Origin: Burkholderia sp. FERM BP-3421
GTDB lineage: Bacteria; Pseudomonadota; Gammaproteobacteria; Burkholderiales; Burkholderiaceae
DNA: 64,000 nt
Direction of reading: 5' to 3'
Assembly: GCF_028657905.1 (NCBI RefSeq)
Contig: NZ_CP117782.1
Coordinates: forward strand, 62,001 to 126,000
The notes beneath the pieces were generated by a model that made no database searches, was not told the DNA's origin, and saw only the letters and a list, made by a program, of their open reading frames with translations. The translations under genes and the position numbers were made by a program. Below are positions 42,394-51,282 of the stretch, piece after piece (the stretch's first letter is position 1; each line of letters begins with the position of its first letter).

Positions 42394-43371
42394 ATGTCTG
42401 CTTCCGCTTCCCTTCCCGCACCCACCTATGACGATGTCGTCGACGCCGCCGCGCGCCTCGAGGGCGCCGCGCATCGCACGCCGGTCCTGACCTCGCGCAC
42501 GGCCGACGCGCGCACCGGCGCGTCGCTGTTCTTCAAGTGCGAGAACTTCCAGCGGATGGGCGCGTTCAAGTTCCGCGGCGCGTACAACGCGATCTCGCAT
42601 TTCGACGCCGAGCAGCGCCGCGCGGGGGTGCTCACCTATTCGTCGGGCAATCACGCGCAGGCGATCGCGCTCGCCGCGCGGCTCGCCGGCATCCACGCGA
42701 CGATCGTGATGCCGCACGACGCGCCGGCCGCGAAGGTCGCGGCCACCCGGGGCTACGGCGGCGAAGTCGTCACCTATGACCGCTACCAGGAAAATCGCGA
42801 GGAAATCGGCGCTCGGCTTGCGCAGGCGCGCGGCATGACGCTGATCCCGCCCTATGACCATCCGCACGTGATCGCGGGGCAGGGCACGGCGGCGAAGGAA
42901 TTGTTCGAAGAGGTCGGGCCGCTCGACATGCTGGTCGTGTGCCTGGGCGGCGGCGGGCTGCTTGCGGGCAGCGCGCTGTCGGCGGCGGCGCTCGCCCCGG
43001 CGTGCGAGGTGTTCGGGGTCGAGCCGGAGGCGGGCAACGACGGCCAGCAATCGCTCGCGCGCGGCGAGGTCGTGCATATCGCCACGCCGCGCACGATCGC
43101 GGACGGCGCGGCGTCGACCCACCTCGGCGCGTACAACTTCCCGATCATTCAGCGCCATGTGAAGGGGATCGGGACGGTCAGCGACGCGCAACTGGTCGAC
43201 ACGATGCGCTTCTTCGCCGAGCGGATGAAGATGGTGGTCGAGCCGACCGGCTGCCTCGCGGCGGCCGCCGCGCTCGACGGCGTGCTGCCGGTGGCGGGCA
43301 AACGGGTCGGCGTGCTGGTGAGCGGCGGGAACGTCGATCTCGCGCGCTACGGCGAGTTCCTGCGCGGCTGA
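42394..43371 (+). CDS. PLP-dependent threonine/serine dehydratase family (threo-3-hydroxyaspartate ammonia-lyase-like)
   Basis: A 325-residue fold-type II PLP enzyme. The PLP lysine is in MGAFKFRGAYN near residue 55, the Gly-rich phosphate loop is CLGGGGLLAGS near residue 186, and the substrate loop is TYSSGNHAQAIALAA. It has no C-terminal ACT domain, which fits serine racemase/threo-3-hydroxyaspartate dehydratases or catabolic threonine dehydratase. The start MSASASLPAPTYDD fits the family. Exact substrate not decided. Confidence 0.87.
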   Translation: MSASASLPAPTYDDVVDAAARLEGAAHRTPVLTSRTADARTGASLFFKCENFQRMGAFKFRGAYNAISHFDAEQRRAGVLTYSSGNHAQAIALAARLAGIHATIVMPHDAPAAKVAATRGYGGEVVTYDRYQENREEIGARLAQARGMTLIPPYDHPHVIAGQGTAAKELFEEVGPLDMLVVCLGGGGLLAGSALSAAALAPACEVFGVEPEAGNDGQQSLARGEVVHIATPRTIADGAASTHLGAYNFPIIQRHVKGIGTVSDAQLVDTMRFFAERMKMVVEPTGCLAAAAALDGVLPVAGKRVGVLVSGGNVDLARYGEFLRG

Positions 43372-43393
43372 GCGCGGCAGGGCCGCGCGCGGC

Positions 43394-44068
43394 TCAAGCG
43401 GCGGCGTTCAGGATCAGGTCCCGATAGCCGCCGACGATCACGCTGTAGGAGAAATACGCGAACAGCATCGCGGAGACGACGTGGCAGGCCCGCATCAGCC
43501 CCGCGCCGGCGCGCCTGCGGCCGTGGCTCGCGAGCGTGCACAGGAACAGCGTCCAGGCGAGGCCGCCGAGAAAGAAGCCCGACAGGAACACCGACGCGGT
43601 GAGCGGCGTGGTCGCGCCGCTCTTCGCGATCAGCGCGCCGCCGACCGCCGCGAACCACAGGATCGCGGACGGCGACGACATCGCGAGCAGCATGCCGCGC
43701 CCGAAGCTGCGCCAGGTGCCCGCCCGCGCGGCGGCGGCGGCTTCCGCATCGTCGCCGGCCGGCGCGGCGGCGGGGCGCAGCGCCTCGCGCGCCATCTTCC
43801 AGGTCAGGAACAGCAGGATTGCGCCGCCGCCGAGCCAGACCACCCAGCGCACCGTGTCGAACCGCAGCAGCACCGCCATCCCGGCGAGCGCGAGCGCCGC
43901 GTAGACCAGATCGCCGACGCAGGAGCCGAGGCCCAGCCAGAAGCCGGGCCGGAAGCCGTGCGACAGCGTGAGCGACAGCATCGCCACGTTCACGAGGCCG
44001 ATATCGAGGCACAGCGAAAGCGACAGGAAGAATCCATCCGACAACATCGACGCGGGTAGCATGTTCAT
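43394..44068 (-). CDS. LysE-family amino-acid exporter
   Basis: A 224-residue membrane protein of the LysE/RhtB family with about six helices (FRPGFWLGLGSCVGDLVYAA near residue 37; VVWLGGGAILLFLTWKMARE near 75). Likely a proton-driven exporter of amino acids or derivatives. A linker rich in Ala/Asp lies near residues 97-112. It is followed upstream by ubiD on the same strand, 40 bp away. Confidence 0.86.
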   Translation of the reverse strand: MNMLPASMLSDGFFLSLSLCLDIGLVNVAMLSLTLSHGFRPGFWLGLGSCVGDLVYAALALAGMAVLLRFDTVRWVVWLGGGAILLFLTWKMAREALRPAAAPAGDDAEAAAAARAGTWRSFGRGMLLAMSSPSAILWFAAVGGALIAKSGATTPLTASVFLSGFFLGGLAWTLFLCTLASHGRRRAGAGLMRACHVVSAMLFAYFSYSVIVGGYRDLILNAAA

Positions 44069-44108
44069 CTGCGGGTGTAGCGAGGGGCGGCGCGCTCGCC
44101 GCCGGATT

Positions 44109-45665
44109 TCAGGACAGACCGAGCTCGGTCCACAGCCGGTCGACGCGCGCCTTGACGGCGGCGTCCATCTCGATCGGCCGGCCCCATTCGCGCTGGGTCT
44201 CGCCCGGCCACTTGTTGGTGGCGTCGATGCCCATCTTCGAGCCGAGGCCGGCGACGGGCGAGGCGAAATCGAGGTAGTCGATCGGGGTGTTCTCGACCAT
44301 CACGGTGTCGCGCACGGGGTCGACGCGCGTCGTGATCGCCCAGATCACTTCCTTCCAGTCGCGCACGTCGACGTCCTCGTCGACGACCACGATGAACTTC
44401 GTATACATGAACTGCCGCAGGAAGCTCCATACGCCGAGCATCACGCGCTTGGCGTGGCCCGCGTAGCTCTTCTTCATCTGCACGATCGCCATGCGATAGC
44501 TGCAGCCCTCGGGCGGCAGGTAGAAATCGGTGATCTCGGTGAACTGCTTCTGCAGCAGCGGCACGAACACCTCGTTCAGCGCGACGCCGAGCACGGCCGG
44601 CTCGTCGGGCGGCTTGCCGGTGTAGGTCGAGTGGTAGAGCGCGTCGCGGCGCATCGTGATGCGCTCGACGGTGAACACCGGGAACCACTCCTGCTCGTTG
44701 TAATAGCCGGTGTGGTCGCCATAGGGCCCTTCGAGCGCGTGCTCGTAGCGCGCGCTCGCGCCCGTCGGACGCGGCGGCGCGCCGGCCGGCGCGGCGTCGG
44801 GCTCGCCCTGTTGCGGATGGATGAAGCCTTCGAGCACGATCTCGGCGCGCGCGGGCACCTGCAGCGTCTCGACGCCCGGCGTCAGGCAGCGCGCAAGCTC
44901 GGTGCGGCCGCCGCGCAGCAGCCCCGCGAACTGATATTCGGACAGCGTGTCGGGCACCGGCGTGACCGCGCCGAGCATGGTCGCCGGATCGGCGCCGAGC
45001 ACCACCGCGACCGGATACGGCTCGCCCGGGTGGCGCAGCGTGAACTCGCGAAAGTCGAGCGCGCCGCCGCGATGGGCGAGCCAGCGCATGATCAGCCGGT
45101 TGCGGCCGATCACCTGCTGGCGGTAGATGCCGAGATTCTGGCGCGGCTTGTTCGGGCCGCGCGTGACCGTGAGCCCCCAGGTGACGAGCGGCCCCGCGTC
45201 GCCGGGCCAGCAGGTCTGGATCGGCAGCTTCGCGAGGTCGACGTCGTTGCCTTCCCAGACGATCTCCTGGCACGCGGGCGACGATACCGTTTTCGGCGCC
45301 ATGTCCCACACCGCCTTGGCGAGCGACAGCAGCTTGCCGGCGTCCTTCAGGCTCTTCGGCGGATCGGGCTCCTTGAGCGCCGACAGCAGCCGGCCGACGT
45401 CGCGCAGCGACGCGAGCGCGGCGTCGTCGCCGGCGTCGACGCCCATCCCGAGCGCGACCCGGCGCGGCGTGCCGAACAGGTTGCCGAGCACCGGAAAGCG
45501 ATAGCCGGTCGGCGCATTGAACAGCAGCGCGGGGCCGCCTGCGCGCAGCACCCGGTCGCAGAGTTCAGTCATTTCAAGCACGGGCGACACGGGCTGGGTC
45601 ACGCGGCGCAACTCGCCCAGGCTTTCGAGGCCGTCGACGAAATCGCGCAAGTCTTTGTATTTCAT
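44109..45665 (-). CDS. ubiD: 4-hydroxy-3-polyprenylbenzoate decarboxylase
   Basis: A 518-residue UbiD that decarboxylates 3-polyprenyl-4-hydroxybenzoate in ubiquinone synthesis, using prenylated FMN supplied by UbiX. It opens MKYKDLRDFVDGLESLGELR and carries family blocks such as NLGIYRQQVIGRNRLIMRWL near residue 176 and EHALEGPYGDHTGYYNEQEW near 303, including the E-x-GPYGDHTGYY active-site motif. The length is normal. Confidence 0.96.
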   Translation of the reverse strand: MKYKDLRDFVDGLESLGELRRVTQPVSPVLEMTELCDRVLRAGGPALLFNAPTGYRFPVLGNLFGTPRRVALGMGVDAGDDAALASLRDVGRLLSALKEPDPPKSLKDAGKLLSLAKAVWDMAPKTVSSPACQEIVWEGNDVDLAKLPIQTCWPGDAGPLVTWGLTVTRGPNKPRQNLGIYRQQVIGRNRLIMRWLAHRGGALDFREFTLRHPGEPYPVAVVLGADPATMLGAVTPVPDTLSEYQFAGLLRGGRTELARCLTPGVETLQVPARAEIVLEGFIHPQQGEPDAAPAGAPPRPTGASARYEHALEGPYGDHTGYYNEQEWFPVFTVERITMRRDALYHSTYTGKPPDEPAVLGVALNEVFVPLLQKQFTEITDFYLPPEGCSYRMAIVQMKKSYAGHAKRVMLGVWSFLRQFMYTKFIVVVDEDVDVRDWKEVIWAITTRVDPVRDTVMVENTPIDYLDFASPVAGLGSKMGIDATNKWPGETQREWGRPIEMDAAVKARVDRLWTELGLS

Positions 45666-45880
45666 GAAGAATATCCGGGCCGCAAGCGCGTTGCGGCGGG
45701 GTTGGGCGCGGCCGGCGGCAGCGCGCGTGAAACAGAGGGCCCGATTTTACCCAAGCGCGCGCCGAGCCGATCGAAACCTCAAAAATCGGCGAGCGGCGGC
45801 TGAGCCAGACGGCAAGCGGGTCTCCGTTCTGAAGGGTAACAAATCATTACTTTTTGTTATGACTTTGAAATTTTATAGTG

Positions 45881-45908
45881 TTGACGATCTATAAAACCCT
45901 GCTAGAAT
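45881..45908 (+). promoter_or_regulatory. Sigma-70 promoter
   Basis: TTGACG (45881-45886), a 16-bp spacer and TAGAAT (45903-45908) match the consensus well, in an AT-rich island of this GC-rich genome. The start point is expected near 45915. Confidence 0.75.
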
Positions 45909-45914
45909 CCGCTC

Positions 45915-46054
45915 ACATTGGTTGCAGGACCCTTGTGGAAAGTCACCAATCTCCGGTCCTTCAGACGCTTCGCGTCACCGTCTGCCGATACCTGCACGGC
46001 ACCCGACGGCCTTGTTTGTTGTCCTAGCCAGCGCCCAGTCGACGCTGGTTTTTT
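45915..46054 (+). ncRNA. Candidate small RNA or attenuated leader (about 140 nt)
   Basis: The region from the predicted start to a rho-independent terminator has no convincing coding frame, so a discrete transcript of about 140 nt is expected. It could be a free-standing sRNA or the terminated leader of the downstream transglycosylase gene. I do not recognise a known RNA family. Confidence 0.45.
46028..46054 (+). terminator. Rho-independent terminator
   Basis: CCAGCG (46028-46033) and CGCTGG (46043-46048) form a short GC stem with a 9-nt loop followed by T6 (46049-46054), about 200 bp before the next gene start. Confidence 0.75.
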
Positions 46055-46251
46055 GCGTGGGAGCCACCGCGCGTCCGCCCGCCTGGAAGGCGCCGGCCTG
46101 TTTTCCGCCGTGGCCCCCGAACGGTACTTATACCGTTTCTCCGATACCGTTTCGCCCAGCCATGGCGCGCGGTGTCTTGATTCCGCGGCAGTGCTTCCTG
46201 CCTCGCTTCGAGCTGAGCGAGCCGCACGAGTCATGTTCATGGGAGATCTGA

Positions 46252-47355
46252 ATGAACGCTTGGTTATCGTGGCGTCCCAACGAGCGGCACGCGCAGGTTC
46301 TGCGCGCTGCGCTGCGCCGGGGGACGCGTGTCAGTCACCATTTATTCAGCGTGGTCGGCGGCATCGCCGTCGTGATCGCGCTGGCGTTGTGGCTCCTGCC
46401 CAACGTGCGCGGCACTCTCGCGGCCCGGCTGATGCCGATCGTGTCGGCCGCCGTGCAGGCCGGCCCGGCCCGCCTGCTGTCCGGCCACCCGTTGCCCGCC
46501 TTCGGTCCCGCGAATGCGAATCCCGACCAGCAGGACGACGTGTCCGGCGTCGAAGCGTCGCGCACGACCTACGACGGCGCGGTCAGCGGCCCGGCGTTCG
46601 GCGATGACGCCGCGCGCGGCACCTCGCCCGTCTCGCTCGCCAAACTGATCCCGACCCAGCGGGTCGCCGCCGATGCGCGCGACGACCGCGTGCTGACCTC
46701 CAATCGCGAGCAGGCGCTCGTCGCCACCTACCTGGCGCGCCGCTACCGCGTCGCGCAGGAGCCGGTCGGCCAGCTCGTGAAGGCCGCGTTCCAGACCGGC
46801 CGCGATGTCGGCCTCGATCCGCTGCTGCTGCTCGCCGTGATGGCGATCGAATCGGGCTTCAATCCGTATGCGGAAAGCGGCGTCGGCGCGCAAGGGCTGA
46901 TGCAGGTGATGTCGAAGGTCCACTCCGACAAGTTCGAGTATTTCGGCGGCACCACCGCGGCGCTCCAGCCGCTCGTCAATATCCAGGTCGGCGCGCTCGT
47001 GCTGAAGGATTGCATCGCGCGCGGCGGTACGCTCGCGGGCGGCCTGCGCCTCTACGTGGGCTCGTCCTCGCCGGACGACGGCGGCTACGGCGCGAAGGTG
47101 GTTGCCGAGCGCGACCGCCTGCGCGATGTCGCGCGCGGCCGCAAGGTGTCGATCTACGCGTCGCAGTCGCCGCAGACGACGGCGGTGGTCACCACGGCGG
47201 CGGTGTCGACGGGGGGCCAGAAGCGGATCCAGGCCACGCTCGACGGCGCTCATCCGATGGCGATCAAGGCGATGGCGCCGAAGACCTCGCAGCAGGATGA
47301 CGCGAGCGTCGACACGGCCAAGCGCGACAGCGGTTCGTCGGAACTCGGCACCTGA
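46252..47355 (+). CDS. Membrane-anchored lytic transglycosylase (SLT domain)
   Basis: A 367-residue protein with one N-terminal membrane helix (LFSVVGGIAVVIALALWLLP near residue 31), a disordered linker and an SLT catalytic domain from about residue 185. The catalytic Glu is Glu200 in VMAIESGFNPYAES, followed by GAQGLMQVMSKVH. It cleaves the MurNAc-GlcNAc bond of peptidoglycan in the periplasm with anhydro-muramyl formation. The C-terminal 80 residues are low complexity. A GGGAGA ribosome binding site supports the start. Confidence 0.88.
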   Translation: MNAWLSWRPNERHAQVLRAALRRGTRVSHHLFSVVGGIAVVIALALWLLPNVRGTLAARLMPIVSAAVQAGPARLLSGHPLPAFGPANANPDQQDDVSGVEASRTTYDGAVSGPAFGDDAARGTSPVSLAKLIPTQRVAADARDDRVLTSNREQALVATYLARRYRVAQEPVGQLVKAAFQTGRDVGLDPLLLLAVMAIESGFNPYAESGVGAQGLMQVMSKVHSDKFEYFGGTTAALQPLVNIQVGALVLKDCIARGGTLAGGLRLYVGSSSPDDGGYGAKVVAERDRLRDVARGRKVSIYASQSPQTTAVVTTAAVSTGGQKRIQATLDGAHPMAIKAMAPKTSQQDDASVDTAKRDSGSSELGT

Positions 47356-47384
47356 GCGGGCCCCGGGACCGGAGCCGCATCATG

Positions 47385-47411
47385 AAAAAAGCGCCCTCGG
47401 GCGCTTTTTTT
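47385..47411. terminator. Bidirectional terminator
   Basis: aaaaaagcgccc and gggcgcttttttt form a tight hairpin between the transglycosylase gene and the convergent aminotransferase gene, with A- and T-runs for both directions. Confidence 0.9.
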
Positions 47412-47431
47412 CGTTCCAGGGACGGGCGCGA

Positions 47432-48625
47432 TCAGCGTCCGAACTGCGCGCCGATCCGTTCGACCGCCTCCTCGAGCCGCGCGTACGCGGTCGCATACGA
47501 GAGCCGCAGGTAGCGGCGCGGGGCGGCCACGCCGAAGTCCATGCCGGGCACGAGCACGACGCCCGCGTCGTGCAGCAGCGCGCGGGTCAGCGCGGCGCTG
47601 TCGCCCGCCGCCGGATGGGCGACGCCGTTGCAATCCGCGTAAACATAGAAGGCCCCGTCCGGCATCACCGGCACGCCGAACCCGAGCCGTTCGAGTGCGG
47701 GCACGATGAAGTCGCGCCGGCGCTTGAATTCGAGCCGGCGCGCGTCGTAGATGTCGAGCGTGCGCGGCTCGAAGCAGGCGAGCGCCGCGTGCTGCGCGAG
47801 CGCGGACGGGCAGATGAACAGGTTCTGCGCGAGCTTCTCGAAGGTGTCGGTCAGCGACGGCGGCACGACCAGCCAGCCGAGCCGCCAGCCCGTCATGCTG
47901 AAGTACTTCGAGAAGCTGTTGACGGTGATCACGTCGTCGCCGAACGACAGCGCCGATACGGGCGCGTCGTCGTAGCTGAGGCCCTGGTAGATCTCGTCGA
48001 CGATCGAGAAGCCGCCGCGCGCGCGCACGGCCTCGACGATCCGTTTCAGTTCGTCGGGCGCGAGCGAGGTGCCGGTCGGATTCGACGGCGACGCGAGCAG
48101 CACGCCGCGGGTGCGCGCGCCCCAGTGGCGCCGCACGTCGTCCGCGCTCAGCTGGAAGCGGGTCTCGGGGCCGCTCGGCACGAGCACCGCGCGTCCTTCG
48201 GCCGTCGCGACGAAATGACGGTTGCACGGGTAGGACGGATCGGGCATCAGCACTTCGTCGTCGCGGCCGACGAGCGCGAGGCAGGCGAGCAGCAGCGCCG
48301 CTGACGCGCCGGCCGTCACGATGATCCGTTCCGGCGCAATCGCGAGGCCGTAGGCGCGCGCGTAGTGCGCGGCGATCGCTTCGCGCAGCGGCGCGATGCC
48401 GAGCGCGCTCGTATATTGCGTGACGCCTTGCCGAAGCGCGGCGGCGGCCGCCTCGATCACGGGCTCCGGCGCGGTGAAATCGGGCTCGCCGATGCTCATG
48501 TGGATCAGGTCGCGGCCCGCGCGTTCGAGCTGCGCGGCCTCCTTGACGATTTCCATCACATAGAACGGTTCGATCGCGTCGACGCGCGAGGCGAGCCGGT
48601 GCAGCGGATCGGCAGCAGTATTCAT
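47432..48625 (-). CDS. PLP-dependent aminotransferase (class I/II)
   Basis: A 397-residue fold-type I aminotransferase. The PLP lysine is in NSFSKYFSMTGWRLGW near residue 235, the phosphate-binding start is VTAGASAALLLA near 105, and the invariant Arg lies in the C-terminal YLRLSYATAYARLEEA. It resembles the AspC/alanine-aminotransferase group often found beside the riboflavin genes in Burkholderia. Substrate not decided by sequence. Confidence 0.88.
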   Translation of the reverse strand: MNTAADPLHRLASRVDAIEPFYVMEIVKEAAQLERAGRDLIHMSIGEPDFTAPEPVIEAAAAALRQGVTQYTSALGIAPLREAIAAHYARAYGLAIAPERIIVTAGASAALLLACLALVGRDDEVLMPDPSYPCNRHFVATAEGRAVLVPSGPETRFQLSADDVRRHWGARTRGVLLASPSNPTGTSLAPDELKRIVEAVRARGGFSIVDEIYQGLSYDDAPVSALSFGDDVITVNSFSKYFSMTGWRLGWLVVPPSLTDTFEKLAQNLFICPSALAQHAALACFEPRTLDIYDARRLEFKRRRDFIVPALERLGFGVPVMPDGAFYVYADCNGVAHPAAGDSAALTRALLHDAGVVLVPGMDFGVAAPRRYLRLSYATAYARLEEAVERIGAQFGR

Positions 48626-48666
48626 GGCGGGTGCGGGCGGAAGACGGGGCGATGCGTCGGAACGCG

Positions 48667-48695
48667 AAAAAAAAGCGGGCGCCGAGGCGCCCGCT
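48667..48695 (-). terminator. Terminator of the rib-nusB operon
   Basis: On the minus strand, AGCGGGCGCC-TC-GGCGCCCGCT is followed by a T7 run, directly after the nusB stop. Confidence 0.9.
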
Positions 48696-48701
48696 GGAGA
48701 C

Positions 48702-49139
48702 TCACGCGCCGCGGCGAGCCTGGATTTCGGCCGGACGCAGCGTGACGGACAGCTTGTCGAGCACGCCGTTCACGTACTTGTAGCCGTCCGAGCCGCCGAA
48801 CGTCTTCGCGAGTTCGACGGCTTCGTTGATGATGACGCGGTACGGCGTCTCGATCTGATGCTTCAGTTCGAAGGTGGCGATCAGCAGCACCGCCCGTTCG
48901 ACCGGCGAGAGCTGCTCGATCGGCCGGTCGAGGCTCGGCGTGAGCGCTTCGGCCAGTTCCGCGTGGTCGCGGATCACGCCGTGCAGGATCGTGTCGAGCA
49001 GCGTCTTGTCGGCTTTGTCGTACCCCTGCGCACCGCGCAGCTGCGCATCGATTTCGCCCGAGGACGCGTTCGACAGCAACCACTGGTAAAGGCCTTGCGT
49101 CGCCAGTTCGCGCGACTGTCGGCGGGCGCTCTTCTTCAT
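48702..49139 (-). CDS. nusB: Transcription antitermination factor NusB
   Basis: A 145-residue all-helical protein that joins NusE (S10) on boxA RNA for rRNA antitermination. It opens MKKSARRQSRELATQGLYQW and has the family block RAVLLIATFELKHQIETPYR followed by VIINEAVELAKTFGG. Its start overlaps the ribH stop (ATGA at 49136-49139), so it is coupled to ribH, a conserved order. Confidence 0.96.
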   Translation of the reverse strand: MKKSARRQSRELATQGLYQWLLSNASSGEIDAQLRGAQGYDKADKTLLDTILHGVIRDHAELAEALTPSLDRPIEQLSPVERAVLLIATFELKHQIETPYRVIINEAVELAKTFGGSDGYKYVNGVLDKLSVTLRPAEIQARRGA

Positions 49140-49648
49140 GCGCGTTCCTCTTCGTCTTCCTCGTCTTCGTCCTCTTCGTCGTCGCTGAGCTGGTCGAGCG
49201 TCATCGTGAGGTTAGCCATTTCGACCGCCACGCGCGCCGCGTCACGACCCTTCTCGGTCATGCGAGCAATTGCCTGCTCGTCGGTGTCGGTGGTCAGCAC
49301 CGCGTTCGCGATCGGCGTGTTGAAGTCGAGCGCGAGGCGGGTGATGCCCGCGCCGCTTTCGTTCGACACCAGCTCGAAGTGATAGGTCTCGCCGCGGATC
49401 ACCGCGCCGAGCGCGATCAGCGCGTCGAACTGGTTGCTTTCCGCGAGCTTTTGCAGCGCGAGGGGAATCTCGAGCGCGCCCGGCACCGTGACCAGCAGCA
49501 CGTCCTCGCCGGACACGCCGAGGCGTTCCAGCTCCTCGACGCAGGCATCCGCCAAGCCGTTGCAGACGGGTTCGTTGAAGCGCGACTGCACGATGCCGAT
49601 GCGCAGGCCGTCGCCTTCGAGGTTCGGTTGATATTGTCCGATTTCCAT
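49136..49648 (-). CDS. ribH: 6,7-dimethyl-8-ribityllumazine synthase with acidic tail
   Basis: Penultimate enzyme of riboflavin synthesis, condensing the pyrimidinedione with 3,4-dihydroxybutanone phosphate; it forms icosahedral or decameric shells. Family blocks: GIVQSRFNEPVCNGL near residue 18, VPGALEIPLALQKLA near 54, GAVIRGETYHFELVSNES near 81. The last 20 or so residues are almost pure Asp/Glu (DDEEDEDEEDEEERA), a tail not part of the core fold. It lies 70 bp after ribBA and overlaps nusB. Confidence 0.95.
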   Translation of the reverse strand: MEIGQYQPNLEGDGLRIGIVQSRFNEPVCNGLADACVEELERLGVSGEDVLLVTVPGALEIPLALQKLAESNQFDALIALGAVIRGETYHFELVSNESGAGITRLALDFNTPIANAVLTTDTDEQAIARMTEKGRDAARVAVEMANLTMTLDQLSDDEEDEDEEDEEERA

Positions 49649-49718
49649 GTGTGTTCCGTACGTAGTTTGAATGAGCGGTTAGGGGGCCGCGCGGGTGCGC
49701 GGTCCCGAGCGAAATGGA

Positions 49719-50855
49719 TCAGGCGGCGGGGCAGACCGCCGCCGCGCTGCCCGGCATCGGTACGAAGCCCGTCACCTCGAGGCCGTAGCCCGACATGCTG
49801 CCGAGCTTGCGTGGGTTCGACAACACCTGCATCTTGCCGACGCCGACATCGCGCAGGATCTGCGCGCCGATGCCGAAAGTCTTGAAATCGACCGGCCGGC
49901 GCTTCAGCGCGGCCGCGCGTTCCTCTTCATCGAACGCCTTGAAGACGTCGATCAGATGTTCCTTGGTATCGCCGCAGTTCAGCAGCACGATCACGCCCAG
50001 CTCGCGCGCGGCCAGCTCGCGCATCGCCGCGTCGAGCGTCCAGGAGTGGGTCGACACGCCGGTTTCGAGCAGATCGAGCACCGACAGCGGCTCGTGCACG
50101 CGCACCGGCGTTTCCTGGTCCGGCGTCGGCGCGCCGCGCACCAGCGCGATATGCGGCGAACCGCTCGGCTGGTCGCGGTACAGCACCGCGCGGAACGCGC
50201 CGTGCGCGGTCTGCATGGTGCGTTCCGCGACGCGCTCGATGATCGATTCGGTGCGGCTGCGATAGTGGATCAGGTCGGCGATCGTGCCGACCTTGAGGCC
50301 ATGCTCGCGGGCGAACTCCATCAGGTCCGGCAGGCGCGCCATCGTGCCGTCGTCCTTGATGACCTCGCAGATCACCGCGGCCGGCGTGAGGCCCGCGAGC
50401 GCGGTGAGATCGCAGCCGGCCTCGGTGTGGCCCGCGCGCACCAGGACGCCGCCCGGCTGCGCCATGATCGGGAACACGTGGCCCGGCTGCACGATGTGAT
50501 CGACGCGCGCGTCGTGCGCGACGGCCGTGGCGATCGTGTGGGCGCGGTCGGCGGCCGAGATGCCGGTGGTCACGCCCTCGGCGGCCTCGATGCTGACCGT
50601 GAACGCGGTGCCGTACTGGGTGCCGTTGCGGTAGGTCATGAGCGGCAGGTTCAGCAGCTTGCAGCGTTCCTGCGTGAGCGTCAGGCAGATCAGGCCCCGG
50701 CCGTAGCGCGCCATGAAATTGATCGCTTCCGGCGTCACGAATTCGGCGGCGAGCACGAGGTCGCCCTCGTTTTCGCGGTCTTCTTCGTCGACCAGGATCA
50801 CCATCCGGCCGGCTTTCAGCTCGGCGATGATGTCGGGCGTGGAGGCGAGCGTCAT
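49719..50855 (-). CDS. ribB: 3,4-dihydroxy-2-butanone 4-phosphate synthase with degenerate GTP cyclohydrolase II domain
   Basis: A 378-residue RibBA-type fusion. The N-terminal RibB domain is intact (VDEEDRENEGDLVLAAEFV near residue 23; GHVFPIMAQPGGVLVRAGHT near 130) and converts ribulose 5-phosphate to the four-carbon riboflavin precursor. The C-terminal GCH II domain (from about residue 205) is degenerate. Where RibA has the zinc cysteines (C-x10-C-x-C), the sequence runs VRVHEPLSVLDLLETG with no such cysteines. GTP cyclohydrolase activity must therefore come from another gene. First gene of ribB-ribH-nusB. Confidence 0.9.
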   Translation of the reverse strand: MTLASTPDIIAELKAGRMVILVDEEDRENEGDLVLAAEFVTPEAINFMARYGRGLICLTLTQERCKLLNLPLMTYRNGTQYGTAFTVSIEAAEGVTTGISAADRAHTIATAVAHDARVDHIVQPGHVFPIMAQPGGVLVRAGHTEAGCDLTALAGLTPAAVICEVIKDDGTMARLPDLMEFAREHGLKVGTIADLIHYRSRTESIIERVAERTMQTAHGAFRAVLYRDQPSGSPHIALVRGAPTPDQETPVRVHEPLSVLDLLETGVSTHSWTLDAAMRELAARELGVIVLLNCGDTKEHLIDVFKAFDEEERAAALKRRPVDFKTFGIGAQILRDVGVGKMQVLSNPRKLGSMSGYGLEVTGFVPMPGSAAAVCPAA

Positions 50856-51282
50856 AAAGGTTCAGGGCAAGGGAAAGCGCGTATTTTACGCCACCCAGGG
50901 ACGGTTTTAGGCGCAGGCGCGCCGGACGGCGCGAAATGTGCGGCCGGTCGCGCGCGACGGCGCGCGCCGAGGTCCGCGCGGCCGCGTCGGCGGCCCCGTG
51001 GCCCGGGCGTTTCCGGTTGCCGCCGGGCCGTGCGGCGCGTTTCGCGCATGAAACGATTTGCGGCGAAATCGCACGGCGCGACCGCACGAATCGCGTATCG
51101 GCGGGGCGTGGCACGCTCCATGCGGCACCTTGGGATGCCGCGCGCGGCATGGCCGGGGTCCGCCCCCGATAGCCGCGCGTCGGCGCGCCCGTTCGCCGGC
51201 GGCGGCGAGGCGCCCGGCCGGGCGCCCGCGCAGGCGGCGACGGGCCGTCGTCGTCAAGGCCTGTTCTCGCACGGGGGAAATC
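50856..51282. other. Intergenic between divergent genes, no gene recognised
   Basis: A 427-bp, very GC-rich spacer. It should hold promoters for ribB (minus) and the S53 protease (plus). I looked for an FMN riboswitch in front of ribB and saw none of its conserved segments. Confidence 0.55.

Larger units (their letters stand above)
45666..46251. other. Long leader/intergenic region with a promoter and terminator
   Basis: A 586-bp spacer with a good sigma-70 promoter (45881-45908), a terminator (46028-46054) and then about 200 bp before the transglycosylase gene. No protein gene seen. Confidence 0.6.

Noticed and set aside
50856..51282. FMN riboswitch before ribB
   Set aside because: None of the conserved RFN elements is visible.
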